Assembly (NCBI RefSeq): GCF_964656455.1 | Contig: NC_135718.1 | Span: 150,828,762 to 150,892,761 of the forward strand | Source: Halichoerus grypus | Taxonomy: Eukaryota > Chordata > Mammalia > Carnivora > Phocidae | Reading direction: 5' to 3' | DNA: 64,000 bases | Made by a program: the position numbers and the translations under genes | In this document: piece after piece, positions 43,201 to 53,039 of the stretch | Layout: the number at the start of each line of letters is the position of its first letter | Numbering within the stretch: the first letter of the stretch is position 1 | Notes under the pieces: generated by a model | Told to the model about the DNA's origin: nothing | What the model saw: the letters and a program-made list of their open reading frames with translations, nothing else | The model's database searches: none

Positions 43201-46200
43201 TAGAGCAATATAGGCCTACCTCAAGAAGCAAGAAAAATCTCAAATACACAACCCAACTTTATGCCTAAAGGAGCTAGAAAAAGAAGAACAAACAAAACCC
43301 GAAACCAGTAGAAGGAAGGAAATAATCTATATTAGAGCAGAAATAAATGAAATAGAAGCTAAAAAACCAACAGAACAGATCAATGAAACCAGGAACTGGT
43401 TCTTTGAAAAGATCAACAGGGGTGCCTGGTGGCTCAGTCAGTTAAGTGTCTGCCCCCGATCCTGGGGTCCTGGGATTGAGCCCCACATCAGGCTCCCTGC
43501 TCAGCAGGGGGCTTACTTCTCCCTCTCCCTCTGCTGCTCCCCCTGCTTGTGCTCTCTCTCTCTCAAATAACTAAGTAAAATCTTTTTTTAAAAAAAGAAA
43601 AGATCAACAACATTGATAAACCTTTAGCCAGTCTCGGGGGGGGGGTGTGGGGGGCAGGGAGGGGGAGAGAAAGAGATATATAGATAGAGAGACTCAAATA
43701 AATAAAATCAGAAACAAAAGAGGAGAAATAACAACTCACACCACAGAAATACAAAGGATTATAAGAGAATATTATGAAAAATTATATGCAAACAAATTGG
43801 ATAATCTAGAAGAGATGGATGAATTCCTAGAAACATATAACCTCCCAAAACTGAATCATAAAGAAGTAGAAAACAGGAACAGACTGATTACCAGCAATGA
43901 AATAGAATCAATAATAAAAAAAACTCTCCCAAAAAAGAAGTCCAGCACCAGACAGCTTCATAGTTGAATTCTACCAAACAGTTAAAGAAGAATTAATGCC
44001 TATTATTCTCAAACTATTCCAAAAAATAAAAGAGGAAAGAAAGCTTGCAAATTCATTCTATGAGGCCGGCATTACTCTGATTCCAAAACCAGATAAAGAC
44101 ACTACAAAAAAAAAAAAAAAAAAAAAAGAAAGAAAAAGAAAAAAGAAAACTACAGGCCAATATTTCTGATGAACATAGATGCAAAATCCTCAACAAAATA
44201 TTAGCAAACTGAGTCCAACAATATATTTAACAAATCATTCACCACGATCGATTGGGATTTATTCCTGGGATGCAAAGGTGGTTCAATATTCACAAATCAA
44301 TCAACATGGTACACTACATCAACAAGAGGAATGATAAAAACCTTTTGATCATTTAAATAGATACAGAAAAAGCATTTGGCAAACTACAACATCCATTCAT
44401 TATAAAAATCCTCAACAAAGTAGGTTTAGAGGGAACATACCTCAACATAGTAAAGGCCATATATAAAAAACCCACAGCTAACATTTTACTCAGTGGTGAA
44501 TAACTGAGAGCTTCCCGCCTAAGGTCAGGAACAAGACAAGCATGTCCACTCTCACCACGTTTATTCAACATAGTACTGGGTGTCCTAGCCATAGCAATCA
44601 GACAACAAAAAGAGATAAAAGACATCCAAATTGGTAACAAAGAAGTAAAATTTTCACTATTTGCAGATGACATGATACTATGTATAGAAAACCCTAAAGA
44701 TTCTACCAAAAAACTACTAGAACTGATAAATGAATTCAGTAAGGTTGCAGGATTCAAAATCAATATATAGAAATCCATTGTATTTGTATACACTAATAAT
44801 GAAGAAGCAGAAAGAGAAATTAAGAAAACAATCTCATTTACAATTGCACCAAAAATAATGAAATACTCAGAAATAAATTTAACCAAGGAGGTGAAAGACC
44901 TGTACTCTGAAAACTGTAAAACACTGATGAAGGAAATTGAAGATGACCTAAATAAATGGAAAGATATTCCACGCTCATGGATTGGAAGAACAAATATTAT
45001 TAAAATGTCCACGTAACCCAAAGCAATCTACAGATTTAATGCAATCCCTATCAAAATACCAAAAACATTTTTCACAGAACTAGAACAAACAATCCTAAAA
45101 TTTGTAGGGAACCACACAAGAACCTGAATAGCCAAAGCAATCTTGAAAAAGAAGAACAAAACTGGAGTTATCCTGATACCAGATTTCAAGATATGCTACA
45201 AAACTGAAGTAATCAAAGCAGTATGGTTTGGCACCAAAATGGACACATAGATAAATGGAACAGAATAGAGAGCCCAAAAATAAACCCATGATTACATGGT
45301 CAATTAATCTTTGACAAAGGAAGCAAGAATATGCAATGGGAAAAAGACAGTCAACAGATGGTGTTAAGAAAACTGGAAAGCTACATGCAAAAGAAAGAAA
45401 TTGAACCACTTTCTTACACCATATACAAAAATAAACTCAAAATGGACTAAGGACCTAAATGTGAGACTTGAAACCACAAAAATCCTAGAAGAGAGCACAG
45501 GCAGTAATTTCTCTAACTTAGCTATAGCAACATTTTTATAGATATGTCTCCTGAGGCAAGGGCAACAAAAGCAAAAATAAACTGTTGGGACTACATCAAA
45601 ATAAAAAGCTTCTGCACATCAAAAGAAACAATCAACAAAACTAAAAGACAACCTACTGAATGGGAGAAGATATTTGTAAATGACATATTTGATAAAGGGT
45701 TAGTATCCAAAATATATAAAGAATTTATACAACTCAACACCCCCAAAATAAATAATCCAATTAAAAATGGGCAGAAAACATGAACATTTTCCCAAAGAAG
45801 ACATCCAGATGGCCAACAGACACATGAAAAGATGCTCATAATCACTAATCATCAAGGAAATGCAAATCAAAACCACAGTGAGATATCATCTCATACCTGT
45901 CAGAATGGCTAAAATAAAAAACACAAGAAACAGCAAGTGTTAGCAAGGACGTGGAGAAAAAGGAATTCTCGTGCACTGTTGGTGGGAATGCAAATTAGTG
46001 CAGCCACTGTGGAAACAGTATGGAGGTTCCTCAAAAAGTTAAAAATAGAACTAACATATGATCCAGTAATTCCAGTACGGGGTATTTACCCAAAGAACAT
46101 GAAAACACTAATTTGAAAAGATATATGCACCCTTGTGTTTATAACAGCATTATTTACAATAGCTAAATTACAGAAGCAGCCCAAGTGTCTATCGATAGAT

Positions 46201-49200
46201 GAATGGATAAAGAAGATATGGTGTATATATATGAATATTAGTCAGCCATAAGAAGGAATGAAATCTTATAATTTGTAACAACATGGATGGTTCTAGAGAA
46301 TATTTTGCTAAGTGAAGTAAGTCAGTCAGAGAAAGACAAAAACCATATGATTTCACTCATATGTGGGATTTAAGAAACAAAATGAACAAAGGAAAAAAAG
46401 ACAAACCAAGAAACAGATTCTTAACTACAGAGAACACACTGATGGTTGCCAGAGGGTGGGTAGGGGATGGGTGAACTAAGGGAAGGGGATTAAGAGTACA
46501 CTTCTCATGATGAGCACCAGGTGATGTATGGAAGGGTTGAATCACCATATTGTACACCTGGAACTAATATAACACTGTATGTTAACTATGCTGGAATTTT
46601 TAAAAAGTTAACAATATATGTTGGAAATTGTTGTATGTCAGTACATATTGAGTTCATTCATTCTATTTCTATTCGCTGCATATAATTCCATTTCTTTAAC
46701 ATATGCAGAGCACTCAACAAATCAATAAAAAAGGCCAAATTATCTGAAAGAAATATGCTGCCAATGGCTGAATTGTGTCTTCCCAAAGTTCATATCTTGA
46801 AGCCCTAATTCCCAGTACCTCAGAACATGATTTTATTTGGATATAGGACTATATTTGGAGATAGAGGTCATTAAGTTAAAATGAGGTCATTAGAATGGTC
46901 TAATCCAAAATGACTGGTGTCCTTATAAGAAGAGGAGATTAGGAGACAGATGACAAAAACAGAAGGACGACCATATGAGGGCATATCAAAAAGACGACTA
47001 TCTGCAAGCCTAATAGCAAGGTCTCAGAAGAAAGTCAACCTGCTGACAGCTTGATCTTGGACTTCCACCCTCCAGAACTGTGAAAGTAAGTTTCCATGGT
47101 TTAAACCACCCAGTCTGTGGTATTTTGTTATGGCAACCCTAGCAAGCTGGTACAGATGGGTAAAGGATATTAAAAGAGTTGCAGAAAAGAAATACAAATG
47201 GCTCTTAAAAATATTTTGGCTCTGTTTTCACTCTGACATTTGTATTTATGGAACTGGGTGAAAAGGACCAACATGGTAGTCCTATTTGTCCTAGAGAGAT
47301 AAACACCTAGGGAGAAAAAAATCTGCTTTTAAAAATAAAAGATCAGGGGCACCTGGGTGGCTCAGTCAGTTAAGCCTCTGCCTTTGCCTCAGGTCATGAT
47401 CTCAGGGTCCTGGGATTGAACCCCACGTCCAGCTTCATGCTCAGTAGGGAGTCTGCTTGTCCCTCTCCCTCTGTCCCTCTCCCCTGCTCGTGCTCTCTCT
47501 CTCTCTCACTTTCTCAAACAGACAAACAAATCTTAAAAAACAAATAAAAGATCAGGTGTTGGGGCGCCGGGGTGGCTCAGTTGGTTAAGCGACTGCCTTC
47601 GGCTCAGGTCATGATCCTGGAGTCCCGGGATCGAGTCCCGCATCGGGCTCCCTGCTCAGCAGGGAGTCTGCTTCTCCCTCTGACCCTCCTCCCTCTCATG
47701 CTCTCTGTCTTTCATTCTCTCTCTCTCAAATAAATAAATAAAATCTTTAAAAAAAAAAAAAAAAAAAGATCAGGTGTTCCTGGGTGGCTTAGTCGGTTGA
47801 GCACCCAGCTCTTGATTTCAGCTCAGGTCATGATCTGGGATCATAAGATTGAGCCCGGTGGAGTCTGTTTCAGATTCTCTCTCTCCCTTTGCCCGCCTCC
47901 TCTCAAAATAAATACATAAAATCTTAAATAAATAAATAAATAAATAAATGAATAAATGATAAAAACCCACAGAAGCTCTCTGGAACTCACCATAGACATG
48001 CAACATAAATTCCTTGTCAGTGGTGAATGTAGAAGTCTTTCGGTTTATCTGGGCTTTGTAGGATCCTGCATCTTCCAAAGTCAGGTTGCTGAGAGACAAG
48101 GAGAAACTGTTCCAGCTGATGGTTAGTCGGTCCTGGTAGCTTTTGACCATAAAGAAAATCTTTCCTTCTGCAGTTGCTAAAGCAAGAGCACCTTGGGGAC
48201 CATTCCAGGTGACGTGCTCAAACTCTGTGTCTACTGAAATGTTCAGGGGGAAAGTTACCGAACGCCCTAGAATCCCAGGCACCACTGTTGGGGTTGAGTC
48301 CTTTCCAGAGGCTCCTAGCCCTGCAGAGACAGAAGAGGGACTTGGAGGAGCAGCTGGACTCCTCAGCCTTCATTCATTCATTCATTCATTCATTCAATAA
48401 AAACATATTGGAAATAAATGTCAGAGGTTGAGAAATGAAATGGAATTCCTGCCCTCCTCCCTCTAGGCTTGTTGCCCAGCAGAATCATTCATTCATTCCC
48501 TCACTTACAAAACACTCTATCCCACAAACGCATCTACAATAATCAGTAAAACAGACTTTCTGGGTTTCTGTCCCAATGAGGAAATTAGCCTGGTGACTTT
48601 GGGTGAATTTTTGAATTTCCCTGAGAATCAGTTTACTCATCTATAAAACAGAAATGTTCACACCTATACTATCTTCCTTTAGGGATATGGTAGAGATTGA
48701 ATAAAAATAGGTTGCTGTAAATCATAAAGAAACAAAAGAAGTAAAAAAGGAGCATCTTGTAAAAAATGAGATGGGTTGATGGATGGCTAGTAGGGTGGAT
48801 AGATGGACAGGTGTGTGAGAAGGGAAGTGAAGTGAAAGTAATGGTAGAGCCAGGGTGGGAAGCACATGCGTGTTAGTGCAAAATTCTTTCAAGTTTTCTC
48901 TGTGTTCAAAAATTTTCATAATAAAATGTCGGCCACAAAAGGAGCATTTCTCATCTCTATCTCACTCTTCCTTTTCCTCATTGTCCAGGGGATCTCAGAC
49001 TGGCTTTGCCTTGGCCAAGGAAATCTGGTCTGTCCTTAGGAACAAGGTTTGGGGTTGGGAATAGTGAAGTAGCATGGATTCCGCTCCTGATTTCCTCATC
49101 TCGGGAAAGACCAAGATCCCTGATAAACATTGTTACCATGGCTTCCACAGGCCCAGGATCGGTCGAGGCAGCTCATTTGCTTGCAGGGGCCCTGTGAGTG

Positions 49201-52200
49201 TCTGCTGGGTGACCCCAGCCTGGATTCCCAGATTCAAGGACTTCTGAGGCTCTGGAGAGTCCTCTGAAAATTCCAAATCAAATCAGATGGGTTCAGGACC
49301 CAGATTACTCCAGGAATCTGGGTGGAAAAGTAAGTAGAAAATGTTAGAGAGGGGCGCCTGGGTGGCTCAGTCTGTGAAGCATCTGCCATCAGCTCAGGTC
49401 ATGATCCCAGGGTCCTGGGATTGAGCCCCACATCGGGCTCCCTGCTCCGCGGGAAGCCTGCTTCTCCCTCTCCCACTCCCCCTGTTTGTGTTCCCTCTCT
49501 CACTGTGTCTCTCTCTCTCTGTCAAATAAATAAATAAAATCTTTACAAAAAAATGAAAATGTTAGAGAGAGAGGAAAAGCTGAAGCACAGCCTGGAGGGA
49601 TGGAAAGAGGCTGAGGTGTGCTCTGAAGGCCCAGAGGGTACAGAGTTATGCAGACACATAGAAGAGACACCTAGATTGGTGCAGATTGGTGCAGGGCCAG
49701 GGACTGGGGGGGGATTCTCTAGCCATATCGGTCAAGAACTTGGACCTTGTAGAGAGGCAGCTAGGAGGACGCAGGGCTAGGGACCTTGGACAAGCTAGGC
49801 TAGGTCAGTTCAGGGGGATTCTGGAGGCAGTCAGCAGAAACTGGGTTGGTGCGATGCTGGTTTGAAGCTACCTGAAAGAGAGATCTTCCCATCTGGAAGA
49901 TACTGTTTGTGATTGCTATGACATATTAGTACTTTGTAGAAATTACCTCATTCAATCCTCAAAATTACCTGAAAATTAGCTCCTGTTTACAGACGAGGAG
50001 CTAAAATTTTGAGAGTTTTAGCCACTTGCTGAGATGATGGGGTTGGTCAGCTGCAGAGCCCAGATTCCATGTACATGATGCCCCAGAATGTGGAGGCCAA
50101 GAGCGTTGACACCCTCCATCCTAGGACCCCAGAAGGTCCTGAATCTTGGCTGAGCACTTACGACTGCACCCATCTCTCCTCACATCAAAGATAAGCAAAG
50201 GCACACAGACTGTCAGCAATGGGAGTGGTATGTGGTTCATATGGGTCAAATCCTGTTATCGTTGCAGTAAACAATGCTACATGACTCCCAGTATAGTGAC
50301 AGGAGTCCCTGGTATCAGCCATCTTATTTTGAACTATGCCATTTGGCAAATAATAAGAGTGCTCAATGATTGTGATAACTGAATTTGGCTTCCCCGCCTT
50401 TAGTAGTTTCCAAATAATGCACTTAGTGATTATTGTAACAATCAGCTTCCACCAACTATGTGCCAAGCGCTTGCTTACAGATATTGTTTTTAATCTATAA
50501 GAGAGTCTTGCATGATACATCTTACTAATCACATTCTACATTTAAGAAACAGAGGCTCACACAGCTAGGAAATAATGGAGCAAAGATTTAATTTCAAATG
50601 TTTCTGGTACTTGTAGGGGCAAAGGACAGGCTGCTCCAAGGTGAGCCACTTGGGCATGATTATTCTGAGCTGAAGGCAATCGAGACCCTGTGGGCTCAAG
50701 AGAAACTTTTGCCCCTCCCTTAACCACACAGAAGAATCTAAATGGGAGGTCTTTCCCAGAATAAGGGTTACTAGCAGAGATGAATTTTATCTGCGTGACC
50801 CATCTGCATGGCAGGGGAAACACCTAATTACCCAACATCTGTTCTTCTCTGCATTGCCCTGTGAACTACATTCCTTCCCTCTGAAGTCCCAGACCCCTTG
50901 CCCCCTTCTCCTTAGTTTGGATGACATAAATACCTCATTTTGCCTGATGGTCTTTGAAATTTCCACGTCTGTGTGGATTCCCCATATATATGCTATTAAA
51001 TTTGATTTTTTCCTGTTGATCTGTCTTATGTCAATTTGATTCTTAGTCCAGCTAAAAGGACCTTGAAGGGGACAGGAATTCTTGCTCCCCAAAACGGGGA
51101 CAGGACGTTCTTGCTCCTTGACATACTGAAGTGGAAGGACTTTCCACCCTACTGCCTCCTAAGTTCCTGAAACCACTCCTTGGAGACACAAAAGCATCAA
51201 AGAAACTCCCTGCTGGGGCGCCTGGGTGGCTCAGTCAGTTAAGCGGCAGCCTTCGGCTCATGATTCCAGAGTCCTGGGATCAAGCCCCGCATTGGGCTCC
51301 CTGCTCAGTGGGGAGTTTGCTTCTCCCTCTGACCCCACCCCACTCTTTTGCTCTCTCTCTCTCTTTCTCAAATAAATAAATAAAATCTTAAAAAAAAAAA
51401 CCAAAACTCCCTGCTAGACCAAAACAGTGAAGTTTGAGGTCATCCCCAGTTGGTGGAGTTAGACAGAGGGAGATGCCTCTTTGCCTTGAAATTTACTTGT
51501 TGGTCGTCTGAAGCTTGGGTGACATTAGATTGGTGAACTTCAGGTTGATCCAACACAATCAGGAAGCACCCCAAGAGTTGGGTATGGATATAAGGAGCCA
51601 TGATGCTTGTAATGTTTCTATGGTGAGCAAAGATGAGATGGAAAATGAAAAGAGATCAGACTGTAACCCAGCCCCAGAGTCTACGCCCCGCCCCTGTACA
51701 TGCATCTGGGAGTTCTTCTAGAGCTTCCCTCAATGCTCACCCCTCCAGCCCCCACTGCTCTCAGGTCCCTAGGCTACCAGTGCTGTCCTCCAAGGTCCTG
51801 GGAAAAACAGGATTCCCAGAGGGACAGTAGATGTCACTGTACCAGGTGGCTGAGACCCTTCCTGGGGTACTGAGTCAGCTCTGCCCACTGGCCATGCTGC
51901 TGAGAGACATTTCCCAGAAACTAGCCAGACTTGGGCCTTGATGGGGAGGTAAGATGTGGGGAGAAAAGGACATTCAGAGAAAGCTACCTAGCCCAGGGCC
52001 ACCAGACCATCTCCAGATCCCCAGGGAAGCCTGCTGTTTGGGATATATGATAAACATAGCAGACGTAGAAAGAAGCTCCAGCATTTCTATGTGTCCCTAG
52101 GAAAGGGGGTGGCTTGTCATCAGCATTTCCTGTGTCTCTCTGTGGATTTTATCCACATTATACAGGGAACAAACTCATCACTCGGTGTTTCTTAGCAGGA

Positions 52201-52802
52201 AAATGTCAGAGTGAGAGGAACATAGTCTGAGCCCAGAGTTATTTGAGACGGGGGCTAGAATGTCACCTACTCATGGTGAGTGACTGTGCATATGCACACA
52301 CACACAGAGGAATACGGTGGAGCCCGCAGAAGAATTACCACAAGGAGAGGAGTCTCCTGATTTTACCAATAAGAACCCCAGCAGGGGCGCCTGGGTGGCT
52401 CAGTTGGTTAAGCGACTGCCTTCGGCTCAGGTCATGATCCTGGAGTCCCGGGATCGAGTCCCACATCGGGCTCCCTGCTCGGCAGGGAGTCTGCTTCTCC
52501 CTCTGACCCTCCTCCCTCTCATGCTCTCTGTCTCTCATTCTCTCTCTCGCAAATAAATACAATCTTAAAAAAAAAAAAAAAAAAAAACTTCTTAAAAAAA
52601 AAAGAACCCCAGCAAACAAAGTGACCAGCCCCAGAGGGACACCACTAGCAAGCGGTGGTGGCCATGACGGGGACTTACCCATGAGCAGGAAGAGGAGACG
52701 GGTCCAGAGAAAGGAAGAGGGTATGTGTGGCTTGGTCTTCTGCAGTTTACTGGAGAAGGGCCGTAGAGCCCAGTCATCTGGGTGTCGCGCTGGGCCTGCC
52801 AT
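26032..52802 (-). CDS. LY9: LY9 (CD229, SLAMF3), complete coding region in ten exons
   Basis: LY9 is a self-binding SLAM receptor of T, NKT and B cells with four Ig domains and two ITSMs that bind SAP. Exons on the minus strand in transcript order: 52802-52679 (leader), 48320-47991 (D1 V), 38368-38093 (D2 C2), 37591-37262 (D3 V), 36044-35775 (D4 C2), 33938-33837 (TM), 32906-32853, 29735-29467, 29094-29023 and 26133-26032. Every junction is GT-AG. Phases are 1 up to exon 8, then 0. The lengths sum to 1,929 nt, or 642 residues; human LY9 is 655. The N-terminus ([15 protein letters not shown]) and C-terminus ([20 protein letters not shown]) match my memory of human LY9. No frame break is seen. 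Odd points are weak donors after exons 5 and 6, a stop moved 11 codons downstream, and intron 2 swollen by L1. It converges on CD244 and is head-to-head with the SLAM-like gene at 59,606. Confidence 0.95.
27592..27769 (+). mobile_element. Older carnivore SINE
   Basis: GGGGGTGCCTGGGTGGCTCA head, TAAATAAATCTTTGAAAAT tail. In LY9 intron 9. Confidence 0.9.
27988..28177 (-). mobile_element. Carnivore SINE (antisense)
   Basis: ATTTAAAGATTTTATTTGAG start, GAGCCACCCAGGCGCCCC end. Only about 10 bp before the next copy. Confidence 0.92.
28187..28382 (-). mobile_element. Carnivore SINE (antisense)
   Basis: TTTTTAAAGATTTTATTTAT start, GAGCCACCCAGGCACCCC end. Confidence 0.92.
29023..29094 (-). CDS. LY9: LY9 exon 9: cytoplasmic, ITSM 2 (TIYSCV)
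   Basis: Acceptor CTGTTACAG, donor AAG|GTGAGA, 72 nt, phase 0-0. Reads [19 protein letters not shown] then QTSQK; human has GKTPVSQKEESSATIYCSI. A frame-preserving single-ITSM exon, too short to appear as a stand-alone open frame. Confidence 0.92.
29467..29735 (-). CDS. LY9: LY9 exon 8: cytoplasmic, ITSM 1 (TVYTQV)
   Basis: Acceptor CTCTCCCAAG, donor CAG|GTGAAC, 269 nt, phase 1 to 0. Acidic, serine-rich tail with two related tyrosine segments ([11 protein letters not shown] and [10 protein letters not shown]), then [12 protein letters not shown], the first ITSM. Human has TMYAQV. The N-terminal GYEKLD of human is GCQKLD here, so one tyrosine is missing. Confidence 0.92.
30520..30730 (-). mobile_element. 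MIR element (antisense)
   Basis: CTTACCAAGTGCCTAGTATG, GCAGATGAGGAAACTGGAGC, GGTCAGGATTTGAATG. In LY9 intron 7. Confidence 0.75.
30860..31065 (-). mobile_element. MIR element (antisense)
   Basis: GTACTCACAGCAACTCTAAG, AAGGAAACTGATGCATAGAG, GAGATTCAAATACAGGACTA. Confidence 0.75.
31409..31461. repeat. (CA)n microsatellite
   Basis: About 25 CA units with one AA break, in LY9 intron 7. Confidence 0.92.
32853..32906 (-). CDS. LY9: LY9 exon 7: cytoplasmic linker
   Basis: Acceptor TTTGTCAG, donor CAG|GTAATA, 54 nt, phase 1-1. Encodes [17 protein letters not shown], the counterpart of human SVPAFCSSQAEAPADTP. Confidence 0.9.
33837..33938 (-). CDS. LY9: LY9 exon 6: transmembrane
   Basis: Acceptor CTCTTCATAG, 102 nt, phase 1-1. 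[19 protein letters not shown] begins the membrane segment, followed by [14 protein letters not shown]. The donor is CCGT|GTGGGT, a weak site. It is chosen because phase and protein (C then SDPAS, against human C then SVPAF) join exactly. Confidence 0.88.
34395..34600 (+). mobile_element. MIR element
   Basis: TGTGTGACCTTGGGCAAGTC, TTTTTGAGTCTCAGTGTCTT, AATAGTGCCTGGCATCTATT. In LY9 intron 5. Confidence 0.8.
34677..34888 (-). mobile_element. Carnivore SINE (antisense)
   Basis: A 14-bp TSD, ACCTATCAATTTCT, at 34663-34676 and 34889-34902. The last few bases may be extra target sequence. Confidence 0.93.
35401..35598 (+). mobile_element. Carnivore SINE
   Basis: A perfect 16-bp TSD, TAGAAAGTGTAAATTA, at 35385-35400 and 35599-35614. 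It lies 175 bp downstream of the LY9 exon 5 donor on the transcribed strand. Confidence 0.96.
35775..36044 (-). CDS. LY9: LY9 exon 5: D4, C2-set Ig
   Basis: Acceptor CTCACACAG, phase 1-1, 270 nt. [38 protein letters not shown] and SGNICPG. The donor CAG|GTTACC is weak at +3 to +6. Read-through would stay open about 39 codons and stop at 35,656, before the membrane exon. Confidence 0.94.
37262..37591 (-). CDS. LY9: LY9 exon 4: D3, V-set Ig
   Basis: Acceptor CTGACTGCAG, donor G|GTGAGT, phase 1-1, 330 nt. [40 protein letters not shown] and [15 protein letters not shown] follow human D3 closely. An in-frame Met (ATG at about 37,567) near the start is not a translation start. Confidence 0.94.
38093..38368 (-). 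CDS. LY9: LY9 exon 3: D2, C2-set Ig
   Basis: Acceptor CCCTACAG, donor ACAG|GTACAG, phase 1-1, 276 nt. Cysteines in [19 protein letters not shown] and QFC, with the family motif [12 protein letters not shown]. It is 9.6 kb from exon 2. Confidence 0.95.
38874..38900. repeat. (GT)n microsatellite
   Basis: About 13 GT units in LY9 intron 2. Confidence 0.9.
40190..40225. repeat. (CA)n microsatellite in L1 5' region
   Basis: About 17 CA units. Confidence 0.9.
40665..40798 (+). mobile_element. 134-bp L1 3'-end micro-insertion inside the L1
   Basis: L1 3' UTR text (TATGTGAGCACTGTGAATTA) ending in poly(A). A 15-bp TSD, ATAAACAGACACAGA, at 40650-40664 and 40799-40813 proves a separate retrotransposition. 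Confidence 0.93.
41071..41268 (+). mobile_element. Older carnivore SINE inside the L1
   Basis: GGGGCACTTGGGTGGCACAG head, AAATAAATAAATAAATCTTA tail. Flanks AAAATACTTGGATGGA and AAAATACACAGATGGA form a decayed TSD. Confidence 0.92.
43419..43596 (+). mobile_element. Carnivore SINE inside L1 ORF2
   Basis: A 13-bp TSD, GAAAAGATCAACA, at 43406-43418 and 43597-43609. The body lacks part of the B-box region (GTCTGCCCCCGATCCTGGGG). Confidence 0.94.
43635..43668. repeat. G-rich tract
   Basis: Ten Gs in a row, then GTGTGGGGGGCAGGGAGGGG. A potential G-quadruplex inside the L1 remnant. Confidence 0.8.
46750..47160 (+). mobile_element. MaLR LTR (MLT1-like)
   Basis: GGCTGAATTGTGTCTTCCCA, GACTGGTGTCCTTATAAGAA, TTTAAACCACCCAGTCTGTG follow the MLT1 consensus as I remember it. 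A solo LTR in LY9 intron 2. No coding sequence. Confidence 0.75.
47346..47541 (+). mobile_element. Carnivore SINE, first of a tandem trio
   Basis: GGGGCACCTGGGTGGCTCAG head. AAATAAAAGATCAGG occurs before it (ends 47347) and after it (47542-47555). Confidence 0.93.
47561..47766 (+). mobile_element. Young carnivore SINE, second of the trio
   Basis: GGGGCGCCGGGGTGGCTCAG head with long poly(A). AAAAGATCAGGTGTT before it recurs after it (ending about 47,778). Confidence 0.94.
47776..47960 (+). mobile_element. Older SINE, third of the trio
   Basis: TGTTCCTGGGTGGCTTAGTC head and an AAAT-repeat tail ending 30 bp from the LY9 exon 2 donor. In the LY9 transcript this tail becomes a U-rich tract just downstream of the donor. 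Confidence 0.88.
47991..48320 (-). CDS. LY9: LY9 exon 2: D1, V-set Ig
   Basis: Acceptor TCTCTGCAG, donor G|GTGAGT, phase 1-1, 330 nt. Reads [19 protein letters not shown], then [33 protein letters not shown] and FMLHVYG. No cysteine, as is usual for SLAM V domains. This is the homophilic binding domain. Sequons are NIS and NLT. Confidence 0.95.
48369..48397. repeat. (ATTC)n microsatellite
   Basis: About seven CATT units in LY9 intron 1, 50 bp upstream of the exon 2 acceptor in transcript orientation. Confidence 0.9.
48540..48715 (+). mobile_element. MIR element
   Basis: CCTGGTGACTTTGGGTGAAT, GTTTACTCATCTATAAAACA: a decayed MIR. Confidence 0.65.
49352..49554 (+). mobile_element. Carnivore SINE
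   Basis: A 14-bp TSD, GAAAATGTTAGAGA, at 49337-49350 and 49555-49568. In LY9 intron 1. Confidence 0.95.
49915..50085 (-). mobile_element. MIR element (antisense)
   Basis: CCTCATTCAATCCTCAAAAT, GTTTACAGACGAGGAGCTAA, AGAGCCCAGATTCCATGTAC. Confidence 0.7.
50590..51095 (+). repeat. Old LTR-like repeat, copy 1
   Basis: About 500 bp with a terminal stretch like an LTR 3' part (CTATTAAATTTGATTTTTTCC, then ATTTGATTCTTAGTCCAGCT). A related sequence (GCCACTTGGGCAT core) occurs in reverse at 60.3-60.9 kb. The family is not named, and no coding sequence is claimed. Confidence 0.5.
51215..51403 (+). mobile_element. Carnivore SINE
   Basis: A 12-bp TSD, AAACTCCCTGCT, at 51203-51214 and 51404-51415. In LY9 intron 1. 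Confidence 0.95.
52384..52601 (+). mobile_element. Young carnivore SINE near LY9 exon 1
   Basis: A 13-bp TSD, AAGAACCCCAGCA, at 52371-52383 and 52602-52614. Its poly(A) is broken by ACTTCTT. It ends 65-80 bp from the exon 1 donor. Confidence 0.96.
52679..52802 (-). CDS. LY9: LY9 exon 1: start codon and signal peptide
   Basis: ATG at 52802-52800. 41 codons plus one base, donor G|GTAAGT. The encoded leader is unusually long, as in human: about 28 polar residues ([19 protein letters not shown]), then a hydrophobic core (LLFLLMG). A SINE poly(A) ends about 65 bp into the intron. Confidence 0.9.
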
Positions 52803-52913
52803 GATGAGGAAGCACTTACCACAGACTCTCCGCTTGTGCGCCTGTGAGTCTCAGGGAGCCTTGTTTGTATCCGGCACCACAGACTCCTCCCACTTGGTCG
52901 GGCTGGGGAAGGG

Positions 52914-52966
52914 GTCCTGAGATCAAGAGTCGCTTGCTCTACCGACGGAGCCAGCCGGGTGCCCTT
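52914..52966 (-). mobile_element. Short tRNA-derived SINE fragment (antisense)
   Basis: CCTGAGATCAAGAGTCGCTT and GGAGCCAGCCGGGTGCCC: only the tRNA-related end remains, 110 bp upstream of the LY9 ATG. Confidence 0.7.
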
Positions 52967-53039
52967 GTAGTCGCCTCTTCTCAGTGTGGGGTGGGTATCC
53001 TGGCTTGCTGCTGCTGAGTAGAATGTGGCAGCAGTGAGA

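Larger units (their letters stand above)
39130..46610 (+). mobile_element. Near full-length but inactive L1 in LY9 intron 2
   Basis: Starts at a typical carnivore L1 5' end (GGCGAAGATGGCAGAGTAGA) and ends at the 3' UTR tail (GTTAACTATGCTGGAATTTT). The layout is a 5' UTR to about 40.8 kb, decayed ORF1 remains (about 40.8-41.9 kb), then ORF2 from about 42.3 kb. ORF2 remains include the endonuclease start ([20 protein letters not shown]) at 42,320-42,440 and the reverse-transcriptase FADDMIL at 44,660-44,680. Many stops and frameshifts make it inactive. It lies antisense to LY9. Nested insertions at 40,665, 41,071 and 43,419 raise its span to about 7.5 kb. Confidence 0.92.

Noticed and set aside
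44353..45021. 222-codon minus-strand frame
   Set aside because: Antisense shadow of the L1 reverse-transcriptase region (FADDMIL on the + strand).
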